10,361 bases of DNA from Anaerolineales bacterium UBA3940 (GCA_002385675.1 DGDY01000232.1:1-10361); one strand, 5' to 3'; shown: positions 1 to 6,716, counted from the first letter of the stretch. A program made the numbers and translations. The notes: a model not told the origin generated them from the letters alone.

Positions 1-34
1 GAAGGCGACGGCGAACCCCCCACCCAACTTCGCA

Positions 35-154
35 GCGCCTGGGGCGCCGCTCAGTGTGCAGTTGGCACAGCCAACTGCCATTGAGAAATCGCAGAGCGAT
101 TTCTCTACCCCTCCCCCTTGCAAGGGGGAGGTGACCGCAGGTCGCGAAGCGACC
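35..154. repeat. Cluster of five short hairpins upstream of the his promoter
   Basis: Five inverted repeats lie in a row: 35-39/43-47 (5 bp), 58-65/71-78 (8 bp, arm GCAGTTGG), 83-92/96-105 (10 bp, arm GAGAAATCGC, 3-base loop), 110-120/121-131 (perfect 22-base palindrome, arm CCTCCCCCTTG) and 140-145/149-154 (6 bp, arm GGTCGC, loop GAA). All pairings were read directly from the sequence. A purine-rich run follows to about 171. No reading frame across 1-287 gives a recognisable protein. The block looks like a mosaic intergenic repeat or the decayed end of an upstream transcription unit; one hairpin might terminate an upstream gene, but none is followed by a clear T-run. Confidence 0.6.
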
Positions 155-287
155 GGAGGGCGGAGGGGGGTCCAGCGGCAGCCACCAGCCAAGAAGCCGT
201 TACGGCGAAATGGCCGGGCCGAAGAGGGTGGGAGCTGCGCCCATACTGCCCCCGAACACCCCCTCCGCGTCTTCCACGATTCCGCCT

Positions 288-316
288 TTGACATCCCCCG
301 GCCCCGGCGCTATACT
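288..316 (+). promoter_or_regulatory. Near-consensus sigma70 promoter of the his operon
   Basis: A perfect -35 hexamer TTGACA (288-293), a 17-base spacer and a -10 hexamer TATACT (311-316, five of six consensus bases) lie immediately upstream of the His-rich leader ORF. The expected start, 6-8 bases past the -10 element, falls at about 322-324, which includes the A of the leader ATG at 324. The transcript may therefore begin at or within a base or two of the start codon, making the leader ORF leaderless. The same 10-mer GCGCTATACT recurs at 4926-4935 before the phosphatase gene. Confidence 0.85.
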
Positions 317-323
317 TTCCGCC

Positions 324-425
324 ATGATGAACAACATGATCGTTCGCACGCATCACCACCATCATGACAATGCCGCCGGGCCCGTGGTCCTGCTGGTGGT
401 TGCCCCCTGCGTGGTGATGCCTTAA
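324..425 (+). CDS. hisL: his operon leader peptide (33 codons, five consecutive His)
   Basis: This short ORF starts ATG ATG at 324 and ends at TAA 423-425. Its N-terminal part reads MMNNMIVRTHHHHHDN; the five His codons are CAT CAC CAC CAT CAT at 351-365. The tail is rich in Val, Leu and Pro. It lies between a strong promoter and an intrinsic terminator just ahead of hisG, as expected of a transcription-attenuation leader like enterobacterial HisL, in which a ribosome stalled for lack of charged His-tRNA prevents terminator formation. No Shine-Dalgarno sequence precedes the ATG, and the predicted transcription start nearly coincides with it. The hydrophobic tail is probably a by-product of RNA pairing constraints: its GTG/GTC/CTG/GGT-type bases form the antiterminator arms. 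The peptide itself is unlikely to have a function. The third Met (336) is a possible alternative start. Confidence 0.85.
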   Translation: MMNNMIVRTHHHHHDNAAGPVVLLVVAPCVVMP

Positions 426-450
426 CGCGAACGAGCACGCAGCGATTGCA

Positions 451-483
451 AGCCCTCCGGACCACCGGGGGGCTTTTTCGTTT
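451..483 (+). terminator. his attenuator: intrinsic terminator upstream of hisG
   Basis: Bases 451-460 (AGCCCTCCGG) pair with 465-474 (CCGGGGGGCT) in a 10-bp stem with one G-U pair and a 4-base loop ACCA. TTTTTCGTTT follows directly. The hairpin begins 25 bases after the leader stop and ends before the hisG ribosome-binding site, so termination here would silence the operon. Segments 381-390 and 393-401 of the leader are complementary to 459-469 and 460-468 and could replace the terminator stem (antiterminator). His-codon bases 355-361 are complementary to 394-400, giving the competing protector helix. Confidence 0.85.
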
Positions 484-509
484 ACCTCAAGCCCGTGGAG
501 CCGTTGACG

Positions 510-1523
510 ATGAACCAACCCAGCCAGCAGATCCGCATTGCGCTGCCGAGCAAAGGCCGCATGGAAGAGGAAACGCTCGACTTCCTGGCCGCCGCCGGTC
601 TGCACGTCAGCAAGACCAACCCGCGCCAGTACAGCGCCTCGATCCCGGCGCTACCGGGGGCGCTGGTGCTGTTCCAGCGCACCGCCGACATCCCGAAAAG
701 TGTCGCCGCCGGGGATATGGACCTCGGCGTGGCCGGCTATGACAACGTGGTCGAGGCACTGAACGGCGACCTCAACGACGTGGTGATCATCCACGATGCG
801 CTGGGCTACGGCGAGTGCGAGCTGGTCGTGGCCGTGCCGGAGGAGTGGCACGACGTAACCGACTTCGCCAGCCTCGCAGAGCGAGCGCGCACCCGGGGCC
901 CGCTCCGCGTGGCGACCAAGCACGTCAACTCGGTCGAGCGCTTCTTCGCGGCGCGGGGCATCGAGCAGGTGCGGATCGTCAGCGCGGAAGGCGCGCTGGA
1001 AGCCGCGCCCGCCGTCGGATATGCTGACTTTATCGCCGACATCACTTCAACGGGCACAACGCTGCGCGACAACCGCCTGCGCCCGTTGGAGGATGGCACC
1101 ATCGTGCGCTCGCAGGCCGTACTGATCGGCAACCGGGCGGCGCTCGCCGGGCGTCCGGAGGTGCTGGAAGCCGCCCGGCAGATCCTTGAGTTCGTCGAGG
1201 CGCACCTGCGCGCGCGAGGGCAGTACCTGGTCTTTGCCAACATGCGCGGCGAGACGCACGAGGAGATTGCGCGGCGGGTGTTCGAGCAGCCCGACCTCGG
1301 CGGCCTACAGGGCCCGACGATCTCGCCGCTGCTGACCCGCTCCGGCGAGGGCGGCTGGTGGGCGATCAACTTCGTCGTGCCGCAGAGCCGGCTGTACGCA
1401 GCCATCCAGCAGGTGCGCGCGGTGGGCGGCAGCGGCGTCATCGCGACCCCCGCCGCCTACATCTTCGAGGAGCACCCGGAGCGCTACCAGCGTCTGCTGG
1501 CGGCCCTCGGACGTGAAGCATAG
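510..1523 (+). CDS. hisG: ATP phosphoribosyltransferase, long form
   Basis: HisG condenses ATP with PRPP to give N1-(5-phosphoribosyl)-ATP, the committed and feedback-controlled step of histidine synthesis, in the cytoplasm. The N-terminus (IRIALPSKGRMEEETLDFL) and the PRPP-binding loop DITSTGTTL (about residues 177-185) are characteristic. After about residue 225 comes the regulatory ACT-like domain (QYLVFANM, GPTISPLL, WWAINFVVP, GGSGVIATPAAYIF), so this is the long form that works without HisZ. At 337 residues it is longer than the usual 285-300, partly because of a C-terminal tail after the GVIATP strand. The start chosen is ATG 510, with GGAG at 497-500 placed 9 bases upstream; GTG 495 would add five residues but overlaps that site. 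It is the first structural gene after the attenuator; 125 bases holding a repeat separate it from hisD. Confidence 0.95.
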   Translation: MNQPSQQIRIALPSKGRMEEETLDFLAAAGLHVSKTNPRQYSASIPALPGALVLFQRTADIPKSVAAGDMDLGVAGYDNVVEALNGDLNDVVIIHDALGYGECELVVAVPEEWHDVTDFASLAERARTRGPLRVATKHVNSVERFFAARGIEQVRIVSAEGALEAAPAVGYADFIADITSTGTTLRDNRLRPLEDGTIVRSQAVLIGNRAALAGRPEVLEAARQILEFVEAHLRARGQYLVFANMRGETHEEIARRVFEQPDLGGLQGPTISPLLTRSGEGGWWAINFVVPQSRLYAAIQQVRAVGGSGVIATPAAYIFEEHPERYQRLLAALGREA

Positions 1524-1528
1524 GGGAG

Positions 1529-1622
1529 CCACAGATAGCACAGATGGCACGGATGATTTTGTCCACGAATGACACGAATAGCATGAATGAAAAATATTCG
1601 TGTCATTCGTGACATTCGTGGA
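1529..1622. repeat. Interspersed hairpin repeat, copy 1 (hisG-hisD gap)
   Basis: The gap begins with CACAGAT-type modules (1529-1550) and continues with a perfect 17-bp inverted repeat: 1564-1580 (CACGAATGACACGAATA) pairs with 1595-1611 around a 14-base loop. A second register, 1563-1571 with 1613-1621 (CCACGAATG/CATTCGTGG), is also perfect. The segment 1596-1622 matches 7997-8023 at 25 of 27 positions, so the two belong to one family. No T-run follows that would make it an obvious terminator. In hisG-hisD mRNA it would form a long stem that could stabilise the transcript or alter downstream expression; that role is inferred. Confidence 0.85.
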
Positions 1623-1648
1623 TCACTTTTAACGAAGCGGAGGCAGTT

Positions 1649-3001
1649 ATGGCCGACCAGTTATTCCCCATCTACACACTCGACGAGGCCCGGCACAGCA
1701 TCCTGGTACGCGCCGCCCCCGATGAGATCGCCGTCACCGACAGCCTGCTCGACGGCATCGAGCACATCTTCGGCGAGCGGCTGACGCCGGAGCAGGCCGT
1801 GCGCCGCATCGTGGACGACGTGCGCCGGACGGGCGACCTCGCGCTGAAAGCCTGGACAAAACGCCTCGACGGGGCGGATCTCACCGAGCTGGCCGTCACG
1901 CCGGAGGAGATCGCGCGCGGGCTGGAGGCCACCCCGCCCGACGTGGTGGACGCCCTGCGCCTCGCCGCCGGGCGCATCGAGGCGTTCTACCGCAAGCAGC
2001 CGGTCACGTCCTGGCTGGACGCCTCCGCCGAGGGCACGCTCGGCCAGCTCATGCGGCCCATCGACCGGGTCGGCGTGTACGTTGCGGGCGGCACCGCGCC
2101 GCTGCCCTCCTCCCTGCTGATGAGCGCCATCCCCGCGCAGGTGGCGGGCGTGGGCGAGATCATCGCCTGCACCCCGCCCGCGCGTGACGGCTCGATCCCG
2201 CCCGTGATCCTCGCCGCTGCCCACGTCGTCGGCGTGACGAAGCTCTATAAGCTCGGCGGGGCGCAGGCCATCGCAGCGATGGCCTATGGCACCGAGAGCG
2301 TGCCGCGCGTGGACAAGATCGTCGGGCCGGGCAACCTGTTCGTCACACTCGCCAAGCGGCAGGTGTTCGGCGCGGTCGGCATCGACGGGCTGCTGGGGCC
2401 AACGGAGACGATGATCATCGCCGACGAGTCCGCCGCCCCGGAGACAGTCGCCGCCGACCTGCTGGCGCAGGCCGAGCACGACGTTCTCGCGCAGGCGATC
2501 CTCGTCACGCCCAGCCGGGCGCTCGCCGAGCGGGTCGCGGTGGAGGTCGCCCGGCAGGCGGAGGCGCTGAGCCGCGCGGACATCATCGCGGAATCGCTGC
2601 CGCGTGCGGGCGGCGCGGTGATCGTGCCCGACCTGGAGACGGCCTTTGAGGTCGCCAACGAGTACGCCGCCGAGCACCTCCAGCTTTCGATTGAGGACCC
2701 GTTCGGCTGGCTGGGGCATGTCAGGCACGCCGGGGCGGTGTTCCTCGGCGAGTCGTCGTTCGAGGTGCTGGGCGACTACGTGGCCGGGCCAAGCCACTCG
2801 CTGCCGACGAGCGGCACGGCGCGCTTCTCGTCCGGCATCAACCTGCTGGACTTCGTGACGGTGGTCAGCGTGATCGGCCTGCGGCCCGACGCTGCCGCCG
2901 AGTTGAGCCGCACCGCTGCTCGCATCGCCCACGCCGAGGGGCTGACCGGGCACGCCGCCGCCGCCGAGGCGCGGATCAGTGGAGGCAGCCGTGAGAACTG
3001 A
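1649..3001 (+). CDS. hisD: Histidinol dehydrogenase
   Basis: HisD is the Zn-dependent, NAD-linked enzyme that oxidises L-histidinol through histidinal to L-histidine, the last two steps of the pathway. The 450-residue length is normal for the family. Expected residues are visible: metal ligands Q274 and H277 in QAEHD, the catalytic pair E342-H343 in [10 protein letters not shown]376 in [15 protein letters not shown], and the C-terminal H435 in [10 protein letters not shown]. The signatures [21 protein letters not shown] and [19 protein letters not shown] are also present. The ATG at 1649 has GGAGG at 1639-1643, 5 bases upstream. The 3' end overlaps hisC by 11 bases, implying translational coupling. 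Confidence 0.97.
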   Translation: MADQLFPIYTLDEARHSILVRAAPDEIAVTDSLLDGIEHIFGERLTPEQAVRRIVDDVRRTGDLALKAWTKRLDGADLTELAVTPEEIARGLEATPPDVVDALRLAAGRIEAFYRKQPVTSWLDASAEGTLGQLMRPIDRVGVYVAGGTAPLPSSLLMSAIPAQVAGVGEIIACTPPARDGSIPPVILAAAHVVGVTKLYKLGGAQAIAAMAYGTESVPRVDKIVGPGNLFVTLAKRQVFGAVGIDGLLGPTETMIIADESAAPETVAADLLAQAEHDVLAQAILVTPSRALAERVAVEVARQAEALSRADIIAESLPRAGGAVIVPDLETAFEVANEYAAEHLQLSIEDPFGWLGHVRHAGAVFLGESSFEVLGDYVAGPSHSLPTSGTARFSSGINLLDFVTVVSVIGLRPDAAAELSRTAARIAHAEGLTGHAAAAEARISGGSREN

Positions 3002-4112
3002 CCCAACCACCCAGATCGACTCGCTCATCCGGCCCGACATCCGGCAGATGGAGCCCTACACGCCCATCGTGCCGTTCGAGGTGCTGAGCGAGCAACTTGG
3101 CCGCGATGCCACCGACCTCGTCAAGCTGGACGCCAACGAGAACCCGTACGGCCCCTCGCCGCGCGCGCTCAATGCGCTGGCCGCACTGCGCGACGCCGTG
3201 CCCATCTACCCCGACCCGGAGAGCCGGGCGCTGCGGGCGGCGCTCGCGGAGTACGCCGGTGTGGGGCCAGAGCACATCCTCGCGGGCGCAGGCGCGGACG
3301 AACTGATCGACCTGATCATGCGGCTGGTCATCACGCCGGGTGATGCCATCGTCAACTGCCCGCCAACATTCGGCATGTACAGCTTCGACGGGGCGCTGAA
3401 TGGCGCGCGCGTCGTCGAGGTTCCACGCCGGGCGGACTTCTCGCTTGATGTGGAGGCAGTCGAGCGGGCGGCGCTGGAGAGCGGTGCGAAGCTGCTCTTC
3501 CTGTGCTCGCCCAACAACCCGGATGGCTCGCTCATCCCGCCCGACGTGCTCGACCGGCTGCTGCACCTGCCGCTTATCGTCGTGCTCGATGAGGCATATA
3601 TTGAGTTCGCCGGGGTCGAGTCGGCGGCGAGCCGCGTGCCCGCCACACCCAACCTCGTCGTGCTGCGGACGTTCAGCAAGTGGGCGGGGCTGGCCGGGCT
3701 GCGCGTGGGCTACGGTGTGTTCCCGCTGGCGCTGATGGCGCACCTGTGGAAGATCAAGCAGCCGTACAACGTGAACGTCGCCGCCGATGCCGCCGCCCGC
3801 GCCTCGCTGGCCGACCTGCCATACTTGCGCGCCAACGTCGAGCGCATCATCGCCGAGCGCGAGCGGCTGCTCGCCGCCCTGCGCAGCGTCACGTACCTGG
3901 AGCCCTACCCCAGCCGCGCCAACTTCGTGCTGTGCCGTGTCAGCGGCCTGAGCGCCGCCGCGCTGAAACAGCGCCTCGCGGCGGACTACGGCATCCTGAT
4001 CCGCTACTTCGACAAGCCCGGCCTGCGCGACCACGTGCGCCTGTCCGTCGGCACGCCGCAGCAAACGGACCGACTGCTCGCCGCGCTCAGGGAGATCGAG
4101 GCGGGGGTGTAG
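2991..4112 (+). CDS. hisC: Histidinol-phosphate aminotransferase
   Basis: HisC is a PLP-dependent fold-type I aminotransferase that converts imidazole acetol phosphate plus glutamate to L-histidinol phosphate. Family signatures are [15 protein letters not shown] near the N-terminus, [17 protein letters not shown] and [17 protein letters not shown]. The PLP-binding lysine is about K230 in the SK pair. ANFVLCRV and the C-terminal [11 protein letters not shown] (substrate carboxylate Arg region) complete the fold. The GTG at 2991 is preferred because GGAGG (2981-2985) lies 5 bases upstream; the GTG at 2979 would have its start codon abutting that site. The start overlaps the hisD end, so the two are probably coupled. 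At 373 residues the length is slightly above the usual 350-365. It is followed by a 43-base gap to hisB. Confidence 0.96.
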   Translation: MRTDPTTQIDSLIRPDIRQMEPYTPIVPFEVLSEQLGRDATDLVKLDANENPYGPSPRALNALAALRDAVPIYPDPESRALRAALAEYAGVGPEHILAGAGADELIDLIMRLVITPGDAIVNCPPTFGMYSFDGALNGARVVEVPRRADFSLDVEAVERAALESGAKLLFLCSPNNPDGSLIPPDVLDRLLHLPLIVVLDEAYIEFAGVESAASRVPATPNLVVLRTFSKWAGLAGLRVGYGVFPLALMAHLWKIKQPYNVNVAADAAARASLADLPYLRANVERIIAERERLLAALRSVTYLEPYPSRANFVLCRVSGLSAAALKQRLAADYGILIRYFDKPGLRDHVRLSVGTPQQTDRLLAALREIEAGV

Positions 4113-4155
4113 AGGTACGGTTAAAGATCAGAACGGAGGACAGGGAACAACACAC

Positions 4156-4752
4156 ATGACCAACCGCCGCGCGACCATCACGCGCCAGACCAACGAGACG
4201 AACATCACGCTTACCCTCGACCTCGACGGCACGGGCCAGGCCGAGATCAGCACCGGCGTGGGCTTCTTCGACCACATGCTGCACCATGTCGCCGTGCACG
4301 GCCTGTTCGACCTGATCGTCAAGGCAGAGGGTGACCTTCACATTGACGCCCACCATACCATCGAGGATGTCGCCATCGTGCTGGGGCAGGCGCTCGACCA
4401 AGCGCTCGGCGAGCGGCGCGGCATCGTCCGCGTCGGCGAGGCGACCGTGCCGATGGACGAGGCGCTCGCGCAGGTCGTCGTAGACGTAAGCGGGCGGCCC
4501 TACGCCGTGTTCGGTGGTGAGTTCCGCGCGCCCATGCTGGGGCAGATGCCGTCCTCGCTCGTCGAGCACGTCTTTGAGTCCATCGCCATGAACGCCAAAC
4601 TGAGCCTGCACGCGCGGGTCCTGTACGGGCGCGACGACCATCACAAGGCCGAGGCGCTGTTCAAGGCGCTGGGGCGCGCGCTCGACGCAGCCACCCGTCT
4701 CGACGAGCGGCGGGGCGGCGTGCCGAGCACCAAAGGCACCCTGACCGGGTGA
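4156..4752 (+). CDS. hisB: Imidazoleglycerol-phosphate dehydratase (monofunctional)
   Basis: HisB removes water from imidazoleglycerol phosphate to give imidazole acetol phosphate, using a di-manganese centre in a 24-mer. At 198 residues it is the monofunctional dehydratase, without the N-terminal HAD phosphatase domain of enterobacterial HisB. Metal-binding motifs are DHMLHH (39-44), DAHHTIED (64-71), EHVFES and [17 protein letters not shown] (from 160, with H162, H163 and E166). The usual GxNxHH motif reads GRDDHH here. The ATG at 4156 has AGGG at 4142-4145 and a stronger GGAGGA at 4135-4140, which is rather distant. Because the HAD domain is absent, histidinol-phosphate phosphatase activity must come from another gene. 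Confidence 0.97.
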   Translation: MTNRRATITRQTNETNITLTLDLDGTGQAEISTGVGFFDHMLHHVAVHGLFDLIVKAEGDLHIDAHHTIEDVAIVLGQALDQALGERRGIVRVGEATVPMDEALAQVVVDVSGRPYAVFGGEFRAPMLGQMPSSLVEHVFESIAMNAKLSLHARVLYGRDDHHKAEALFKALGRALDAATRLDERRGGVPSTKGTLTG

Positions 4753-4763
4753 GGGATCGTTAT

Positions 4764-4789
4764 CCACAGATGACACAGATGGCACAGAG
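4764..4789. repeat. Interspersed repeat, copy 2 (partial)
   Basis: Twelve bases after the hisB stop, three tandem modules CACAGATGA, CACAGATGG and CACAGAG occur. They match the outer module of the repeats at 1529 and 7932. The inner CACGAAT hairpin seen in the other two copies is missing, so this copy appears truncated or is a solo outer module. Confidence 0.7.
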
Positions 4790-4819
4790 CAGGGAGGGGG
4801 TGTGACGGTATCAACGGGA

Positions 4820-4887
4820 GCCGCGAAGTTCATTCGCGGCGGCTTGTACTCACTCGCGACAATACAGCAACATTCATTCGCGGCGGC
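4820..4887. repeat. Hairpin and 15-base direct repeat before the phosphatase gene
   Basis: An 8-bp inverted repeat (GCCGCGAA 4820-4827 with TTCGCGGC 4833-4840, 5-base loop) may act as a terminator-like or REP-like hairpin after hisB; it has no convincing T-run. The 15-mer TTCATTCGCGGCGGC occurs exactly at 4829-4843 and again at 4873-4887. The second copy lacks the left half of the hairpin. The rest of the 4753-4965 gap shows no gene. Confidence 0.6.
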
Positions 4888-4903
4888 CCTCTGAACGTGA
4901 ATA

Positions 4904-4935
4904 TTGGCACGAATCCGTCCCAGATGCGCTATACT
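4904..4935 (+). promoter_or_regulatory. Candidate promoter for the phosphatase gene
   Basis: The -10-like TATACT at 4930-4935 is embedded in the same GCGCTATACT 10-mer as the his promoter at 307-316. The best -35 candidate is TTGGCA at 4904-4909, giving a 20-base spacer, longer than ideal. Transcription would start near 4941 and leave a 25-base 5' leader before the ATG at 4966. If real, the phosphatase and following genes form a transcription unit not wholly dependent on the his attenuator. Confidence 0.45.
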
Positions 4936-4965
4936 CTGGCAGGCAACCGCCAACCGAGGTTCGAC

Positions 4966-5526
4966 ATGTCCAACACACCCGAAAAACCCTTCCCCGTCTC
5001 GTACTGGGTGGAGCCCGGCAGGCTGCTCGCCGGGGAATACCCGCTTTACCTGCCCAACACCGATCAGGCCGACGGCTACGACCGGCCCACCGACAACCGC
5101 GAGCGGGTGCGCCGCCTGCTCGAAGCCGGGGTCACGCTCTTTATCGATCTAACCGAGGAGGGCGAGCAGCCGCCTTATATGCCGCTCGTCGAGGAAGAGG
5201 CCGCCCGGCTCGGCGTCAGGGTCGAGCATCACCGCTGGCCGCTCAGGGACTTCGCCAGGCCGCCGGAAGACACGCTCGTCGCTATCCTTGACGACCTCGA
5301 CGCGGCGCTGCGGGCGGGGCATACCGTGTACGTCCACTGCAAGGCGGGCATCGGGCGGACCGGTATGGTGGTCGGCACGTACCTGGTGCGCCGGGGCCTG
5401 TCGGGCGCAGAGGCGCTGGCGCAGATCGCGCGCTGGCGCGAGGACGTGCCCGACGACCGCCCCTCGCCGCTGGTCGAGCGCCAGCGCGAGCTGGTGCGGC
5501 GCTGGTCGGAGGATGGGCGGAAATAA
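4966..5526 (+). CDS. Dual-specificity/tyrosine phosphatase-like protein
   Basis: This 186-residue protein carries the cysteine-phosphatase signature HCKAGIGRTG, with nucleophile C125 and phosphate-binding R131 (CX5R). A WPLRD segment (W91-D95) is well placed to supply the general acid Asp, as in DSP/PTP enzymes. No signal peptide or membrane segment is visible, so it should be cytoplasmic. The start ATG 4966 has GAGG at 4956-4959, 6 bases upstream; a GTG at 4897 would extend the frame across the candidate promoter and is unlikely. Enzymes of this fold hydrolyse phosphotyrosine, phosphoserine/threonine, phosphoinositides or small phosphomonoesters; the substrate cannot be read from sequence. 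It lies between hisB and hisH, in a cluster with no recognisable histidinol-phosphatase, and is followed by an ADP-ribosylglycohydrolase. A role in histidine synthesis is possible but unproven; a signalling role is the conservative reading. Confidence 0.85.
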   Translation: MSNTPEKPFPVSYWVEPGRLLAGEYPLYLPNTDQADGYDRPTDNRERVRRLLEAGVTLFIDLTEEGEQPPYMPLVEEEAARLGVRVEHHRWPLRDFARPPEDTLVAILDDLDAALRAGHTVYVHCKAGIGRTGMVVGTYLVRRGLSGAEALAQIARWREDVPDDRPSPLVERQRELVRRWSEDGRK

Positions 5527-5707
5527 CCTGCCGGGCGCGATAATCACATGCGCCTGCGGTATCATCTTGTTGCCAGCGCCTATGCCCGCCGGGAGACGCC
5601 AGGCGACGAGCGGTCGAACACGCTTCGCCCTTTCATCCTTTTGTGTCTCGTCGGCTGGCATGGCACGACCGTAAGCCTATCTGAGAACAGGAACAGCACC
5701 AAGCTTT

Positions 5708-6646
5708 ATGAACGAGATTCTGCTTAACCGCCTGCGGGGCTGCGTCGTCGGGGCGGCCATCGGGGACGCGATGGGGATGCCGCTTGAGTTCGGCCCGCCC
5801 CCGCCGGAAGACGCCCTCGTGCGTGAGATGAAGCCGGGGCGGCTGCCCGCCGGGAGCATCACCGACGACACCGAGATGGCGCTCGCGCTCGCCGAGAGCC
5901 TGCTGGCGCACCGCCCGCTCGACCCGAACGACCTGGCCCGGCGCTTCGTGGACTGGGTCAAGGCAGATCCGCCCGACGTCGGTCTGCACACGAACCGGGT
6001 GCTGCGCCGCATCGACGCGGGCGCATCGTGGGAGGAGGCGGTCGAGGCGGTGATGAAGCAGAACCCGGACTCGGCGGGCAACGGCTCGCTGATGCGCGCC
6101 TGGCCGGTTGCCGTGGCCTACTGGGACGACATGGACAACCTGCTTGTCGATAGCTGGCGGCAGAGCCGGGTGACACACCCCCACCCGGACACGCTCGCCG
6201 CGAGCGCCTTTCTGAACGTGACGCTCTACCACCTCTTTCGCGGCTCGGAGCCCAGCATGGCGCTGATCCTCGCCTCGACGCTGGTCAGGATGGACGACGG
6301 GCTGTGGAAGGTGATCGAGAACGCGCCCTACCACGAGCGCAGCCAGCTTCAGAACAGCGGCTGGGTGCGTGACACGCTCCAGAGCGCCGTGTGGGGCCTC
6401 ATCACGACCGACTCGTTTGAGGAGGCGGTTGTGCAGGTCGTCAACCTCGGCAACGACGCGGACACCGCCGGGGCGGTGGTCGGCGCGCTGGCAGGGGCGT
6501 ACTACGGTCTTGACGCTATCCCTGAGCGCTGGAAGGCGCAGCTTCACGGTGAATGGCCGCTCGGCTCCGGCCAGATCTGGATGGTGGAGAATTTCATCGA
6601 CCTGGCCGACCGTCTGGCTACCGATGGCCGTGCCGGGGCGGAGTAG
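5708..6646 (+). CDS. ADP-ribosylglycohydrolase family protein (DraG/ARH type)
   Basis: The 312-residue protein belongs to the Mg-dependent ADP-ribosylglycohydrolase family, whose members remove ADP-ribose from arginine or serine side chains or related substrates; DraG reactivates dinitrogenase reductase in this way. Family landmarks are RGCVVGAAIGDAMGMPLEF (10-28), the metal-binding TDDTEMA (T52, D53, D54), NGSLMRAWPVA, THPHP, and the second metal motif GNDADTAGAVVGALAGAYYG (G248 onward, with D250, D252 and T253). All key acidic residues are intact, so an active enzyme is likely. There is no nitrogenase gene in the window and no evidence that the substrate is dinitrogenase reductase. The ATG at 5708 has only a distant AGGAA (5689-5693). 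The 181-base gap from the phosphatase holds no convincing gene; a weak TATCAT at 5560 lacks a -35 partner. Confidence 0.92.
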   Translation: MNEILLNRLRGCVVGAAIGDAMGMPLEFGPPPPEDALVREMKPGRLPAGSITDDTEMALALAESLLAHRPLDPNDLARRFVDWVKADPPDVGLHTNRVLRRIDAGASWEEAVEAVMKQNPDSAGNGSLMRAWPVAVAYWDDMDNLLVDSWRQSRVTHPHPDTLAASAFLNVTLYHLFRGSEPSMALILASTLVRMDDGLWKVIENAPYHERSQLQNSGWVRDTLQSAVWGLITTDSFEEAVVQVVNLGNDADTAGAVVGALAGAYYGLDAIPERWKAQLHGEWPLGSGQIWMVENFIDLADRLATDGRAGAE

Positions 6647-6716
6647 TGCTCTCGCCCCACGCCGGCCCCGACCCAACCTTTGACGCGAGACAGAAATCAT
6701 CAGGAGACCAACCACC

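Noticed and set aside
324-483. T-box riboswitch as an alternative explanation for hisG control
   Set aside because: No T-box consensus motif or long specifier-loop leader is visible, whereas the His-rich ORF plus terminator explains the region.
105-605. Reverse-strand 166-codon frame across the his leader and hairpin cluster
   Set aside because: It crosses palindromic repeats, the promoter and the attenuator, and its sequence shows no domain. The + strand regulatory reading explains the region.
1661-3040. Long reverse-strand frame of 459 codons opposite hisD
   Set aside because: It is fully antisense to a clear hisD, is rich in Arg, Gly, His and Asp as expected for a GC-rich shadow frame, and has no family motif or ribosome-binding site.
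2976-4064. Reverse-strand 362-codon frame opposite hisC
   Set aside because: It is a shadow of hisC caused by high third-position GC; the composition is low-complexity and no domain is recognisable.
4764-4789. Tandem CACAGATG units considered as a CRISPR remnant
   Set aside because: The units are about 9 bases, directly adjacent with no spacers, and recur as part of a hairpin repeat elsewhere in the window.
5582-5674. Possible 30-codon ORF in the phosphatase to ADP-ribosylglycohydrolase gap, with TATCAT at 5560 upstream
   Set aside because: There is no -35 partner, no clear ribosome-binding site, no amino-acid bias suggesting a leader peptide and no terminator after it.
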